DNA from: Halodurantibacterium flavum
Lineage (GTDB): Bacteria; Pseudomonadota; Alphaproteobacteria; Rhodobacterales; Rhodobacteraceae
DNA length: 64,000 nucleotides
Direction: 5' to 3'
Assembly (NCBI RefSeq): GCF_042681825.1
Contig: NZ_JBHUGH010000012.1
Location: 1 to 64,000, forward strand
The notes below the pieces were generated by a model that was not told the origin of the DNA, made no database searches, and saw only the letters and a program-made list of their open reading frames with translations. The translations under genes and the position numbers were made by a program. Positions within the stretch are counted from its first letter, which is position 1, and each line of letters opens with the position of its first letter. This document shows, one piece after another, positions 61,996-64,000 of the stretch.

Positions 61996-62026
61996 CTTGC
62001 AGCCCCTTTTGCGCCTGCCTATATAC
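61996..62026 (+). promoter_or_regulatory. Candidate RpoH (sigma-32) promoter of dnaK
   Basis: CTTG (61996-61999) and CCTATATAC (62018-62026) are separated by 18 bases, matching the alphaproteobacterial RpoH pattern of CTTG followed by CYTATNT. It lies about 120 bases before the dnaK start, in the usual place for a heat-shock promoter. Confidence 0.65.
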
Positions 62027-62146
62027 GCCGTGAGCCGGAATGGGCCGCCCGCAAGGGCACCGGACCGGAAGGAAGTTGGGATCGGAGGGCAGAAGCCGCA
62101 ACTCGGGTCTGTCAGCCACATAATCGCCAAAGAAGAGGTGCATATC

Positions 62147-64000
62147 ATGGCCAAAGTCATCGGAATCGACCTCGGGACGACGAACTCCTGCGTTGCCATC
62201 ATGGATGGGGCACAGCCGCGCGTGATCGAGAATTCCGAAGGGGCGCGCACGACGCCCTCTATCGTCGCATTCACCGACAGCGAGCGTCTTGTCGGTCAGC
62301 CGGCCAAGCGTCAGGCTGTCACAAACCCCACCAACACGATCTTTGCGGTCAAGCGTCTCATCGGTCGCCGGTTCGACGACGCGGATCTTGCGAAGGACAA
62401 AAAGAACACCCCCTATTCCATCGTGAACGGCGGCAACGGCGATGCCTGGGTCGAGGTGAAGGGCGAGAAATATTCGCCCAGCCAGATCTCTGCCTTCATC
62501 CTGCAAAAGATGAAGGAAACTGCCGAAAGCTATCTGGGTGAAACCGTCACGCAGGCTGTCATCACCGTTCCTGCCTATTTCAACGACGCCCAGCGTCAGG
62601 CCACCAAGGACGCGGGCAAGATCGCGGGGCTTGAGGTCCTGCGCATCATCAACGAACCGACGGCCGCCGCGCTGGCCTATGGGCTCGACAAGAAGGAAAC
62701 CCGCACGATCGCGGTCTATGACCTTGGCGGCGGAACCTTCGACATCACCATCCTTGAAATCGACGACGGACTCTTTGAGGTGAAGTCGACCAACGGGGAC
62801 ACCTTCCTCGGCGGTGAAGACTTCGATATGCGCATCGTCAGCTACCTGGCCGACGAGTTCAAGAAAGAGCATGGCGTCGATCTCACGCTCGACAAGATGG
62901 CGCTGCAGCGGCTGAAAGAGGCTGCCGAGAAAGCCAAGATCGAGCTTTCGTCCAGCCAGCAGACCGAGATCAACCAGCCGTTCATCTCGATGGACAAGAA
63001 CACCGGGCAGCCGCTGCACATGGTCATGAAACTGACCCGCGCCAAGCTGGAATCCCTGGTTGCCGATCTCATCAAACGCTCGATGAAACCCTGTGAGGCC
63101 GCATTGAAGGATGCCGGTCTTTCCAAGGGCGATATCGACGAGGTGGTTCTGGTCGGCGGTATGACCCGGATGCCGAAGGTCGTCGAGGAAGTGACCAAAT
63201 TCTTCGGCAAGGAGCCGCACAAGGGCGTGAACCCCGATGAGGTGGTTGCGCTTGGTGCCGCGATCCAGGCCGGCGTGCTGCAGGGCGATGTCAAGGACGT
63301 GGTCCTGCTCGACGTGACCCCGCTGAGCCTCGGGATCGAGACGCTGGGCGGTGTGTTCACGCGCCTGATCGACCGCAACACCACGATCCCCACCAAGAAG
63401 TCCCAGGTCTTCTCGACCGCCGAGGACAACCAGAATGCGGTGACGATCCGCGTCTTCCAGGGTGAGCGTGAGATGGCGGCCGACAACAAGCTGCTGGGCC
63501 AGTTCAACCTTGAAGACATTCCGCCCGCCCCCCGCGGCATGCCGCAGATCGAGGTGACGTTCGACATCGACGCCAACGGCATCGTGTCGGTGAGCGCCAA
63601 GGACAAAGGCACCGGCAAGTCGCAGAACATCACCATTCAGGCGTCGGGCGGGCTGTCCGACGACGATATCGAGCGGATGGTGAAGGATGCCGAGGCCAAT
63701 GCCGAAGCCGACAAGCAGCGCCGCGAACTGGTCGAGACCCGCAACCAGGCCGAAAGCCTGATCCATTCGACCCGCAAGTCGATCGAGGAGCATGGCGACA
63801 AGGTCGATCCGTCTACGGTCGAGGCGATCGAGCTTGCCATCGGCGCACTGGAGGAAACCCTGCCGAACGACGATGTCGGCAAGATCAAGGGTGGCATCCA
63901 GAACGTGACCGAAGCCGCCATGCGTCTGGGTGAGGCCATCTACAAGGCGCAGCAGGAAGGCGCCGAAAGCGGTGGCGAAGACAATCCGCGCGGTGTCGAT
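62147..64000 (+). CDS. dnaK: Molecular chaperone DnaK (Hsp70), 3' end cut by the window
   Basis: ATP-driven Hsp70 chaperone for folding, stress recovery and RpoH control. The sequence begins MAKVIGIDLGTTNSCVAIM with the phosphate-1 motif and continues with EPTAAALAYGLDKK, YDLGGGTFDITIL, VLVGGMTRMPKV and the substrate-binding domain VTPLSLGIETLGGVFTRLI. AGAGG precedes the ATG. The frame is open from 62147 to the last base, 618 codons, about 20 short of a normal DnaK, so only the acidic C-terminal tail is missing. dnaJ and grpE are not seen in the window. Confidence 0.97.
   Translation, partial: MAKVIGIDLGTTNSCVAIMDGAQPRVIENSEGARTTPSIVAFTDSERLVGQPAKRQAVTNPTNTIFAVKRLIGRRFDDADLAKDKKNTPYSIVNGGNGDAWVEVKGEKYSPSQISAFILQKMKETAESYLGETVTQAVITVPAYFNDAQRQATKDAGKIAGLEVLRIINEPTAAALAYGLDKKETRTIAVYDLGGGTFDITILEIDDGLFEVKSTNGDTFLGGEDFDMRIVSYLADEFKKEHGVDLTLDKMALQRLKEAAEKAKIELSSSQQTEINQPFISMDKNTGQPLHMVMKLTRAKLESLVADLIKRSMKPCEAALKDAGLSKGDIDEVVLVGGMTRMPKVVEEVTKFFGKEPHKGVNPDEVVALGAAIQAGVLQGDVKDVVLLDVTPLSLGIETLGGVFTRLIDRNTTIPTKKSQVFSTAEDNQNAVTIRVFQGEREMAADNKLLGQFNLEDIPPAPRGMPQIEVTFDIDANGIVSVSAKDKGTGKSQNITIQASGGLSDDDIERMVKDAEANAEADKQRRELVETRNQAESLIHSTRKSIEEHGDKVDPSTVEAIELAIGALEETLPNDDVGKIKGGIQNVTEAAMRLGEAIYKAQQEGAESGGEDNPRGVD

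Overview
This is a GC-rich stretch of an alphaproteobacterial chromosome, most likely from the Rhodobacteraceae. The assignment rests on the petP-petR regulator pair, the lptC-lptA-lptB-rpoN-hpf-ptsN block, an NDUFA9-type complex I protein, a family of Rhodobacteraceae-style glycosyltransferases, and an RpoH promoter of the alphaproteobacterial CTTG-N18-CCTATATA type in front of dnaK. I saw no prophage, insertion sequence, CRISPR array or rRNA. Two tRNA genes are present: tRNA-Arg(CCT) and tRNA-Leu(CAG).

Region by region. (1) 0.4-10.6 kb: tRNA-Arg, a LacI-type regulator, then a nonulosonic (sialic-type) acid and surface-glycan cluster: neuB, neuC, neuA, three glycosyltransferases, an SDR protein, and two different full-length WaaA (Kdo transferase) family genes in tandem between neuC and neuA. 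(2) 10.9-15.5 kb: an unusual three-gene module: a cNMP-fold/transglutaminase-like protein, a divergent CoaBC-like flavoprotein, and a GAF/PAS hybrid histidine kinase. (3) 15.5-22.5 kb: LysR regulator divergent from benzoylformate decarboxylase, a complete TRAP transporter and an aldehyde dehydrogenase, which look like an aromatic 2-oxo acid uptake and degradation unit. (4) 22.6-38 kb: an orphan glycosyltransferase, tRNA-Leu, and housekeeping genes: NDUFA9-like, uppP, gltD/gltB with a GFA protein between them, an acetyltransferase, mtgA, gst, queG, an EamA transporter, a small protein gene and ilvE. (5) 38-50.4 kb: petPR, purU behind a potentially structured leader, an HDAC-family protein, xseB-ispA-dxs, an RNase D, kdsD, the LPS export genes lptC/A/B, rpoN, hpf and ptsN. 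(6) 50.4-60.7 kb: a polysaccharide locus with a sulfotransferase, four glycosyltransferases, galU, kdsB, cysQ and a KpsM-like ABC permease. (7) 60.7-64 kb: a baeRF-family protein and dnaK, which is cut by the window end.

Functional links. CMP-sugar chemistry recurs: neuA/B/C make a CMP-nonulosonate, kdsD and kdsB contribute to CMP-Kdo, and the WaaA-family enzymes are candidates for transferring one or both sugars. CysQ can remove the PAP that a PAPS-dependent sulfotransferase would produce. uppP and mtgA serve cell-wall carbon cycling and glycan polymerisation.

The most interesting regulatory signal is four correctly oriented GGAAC-N16/17-(C/T)GTT motifs, the -35/-10 pattern of the alphaproteobacterial general stress sigma factor EcfG. 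They lie upstream of the three-gene module, a 63-codon small gene, galU and the baeRF gene. Other signals are a possible three-way-junction RNA upstream of purU and a perfect 11-bp inverted repeat with a third half-site between uppP and gltD. All positions and pairings were read by eye; no searches or folding calculations were run.
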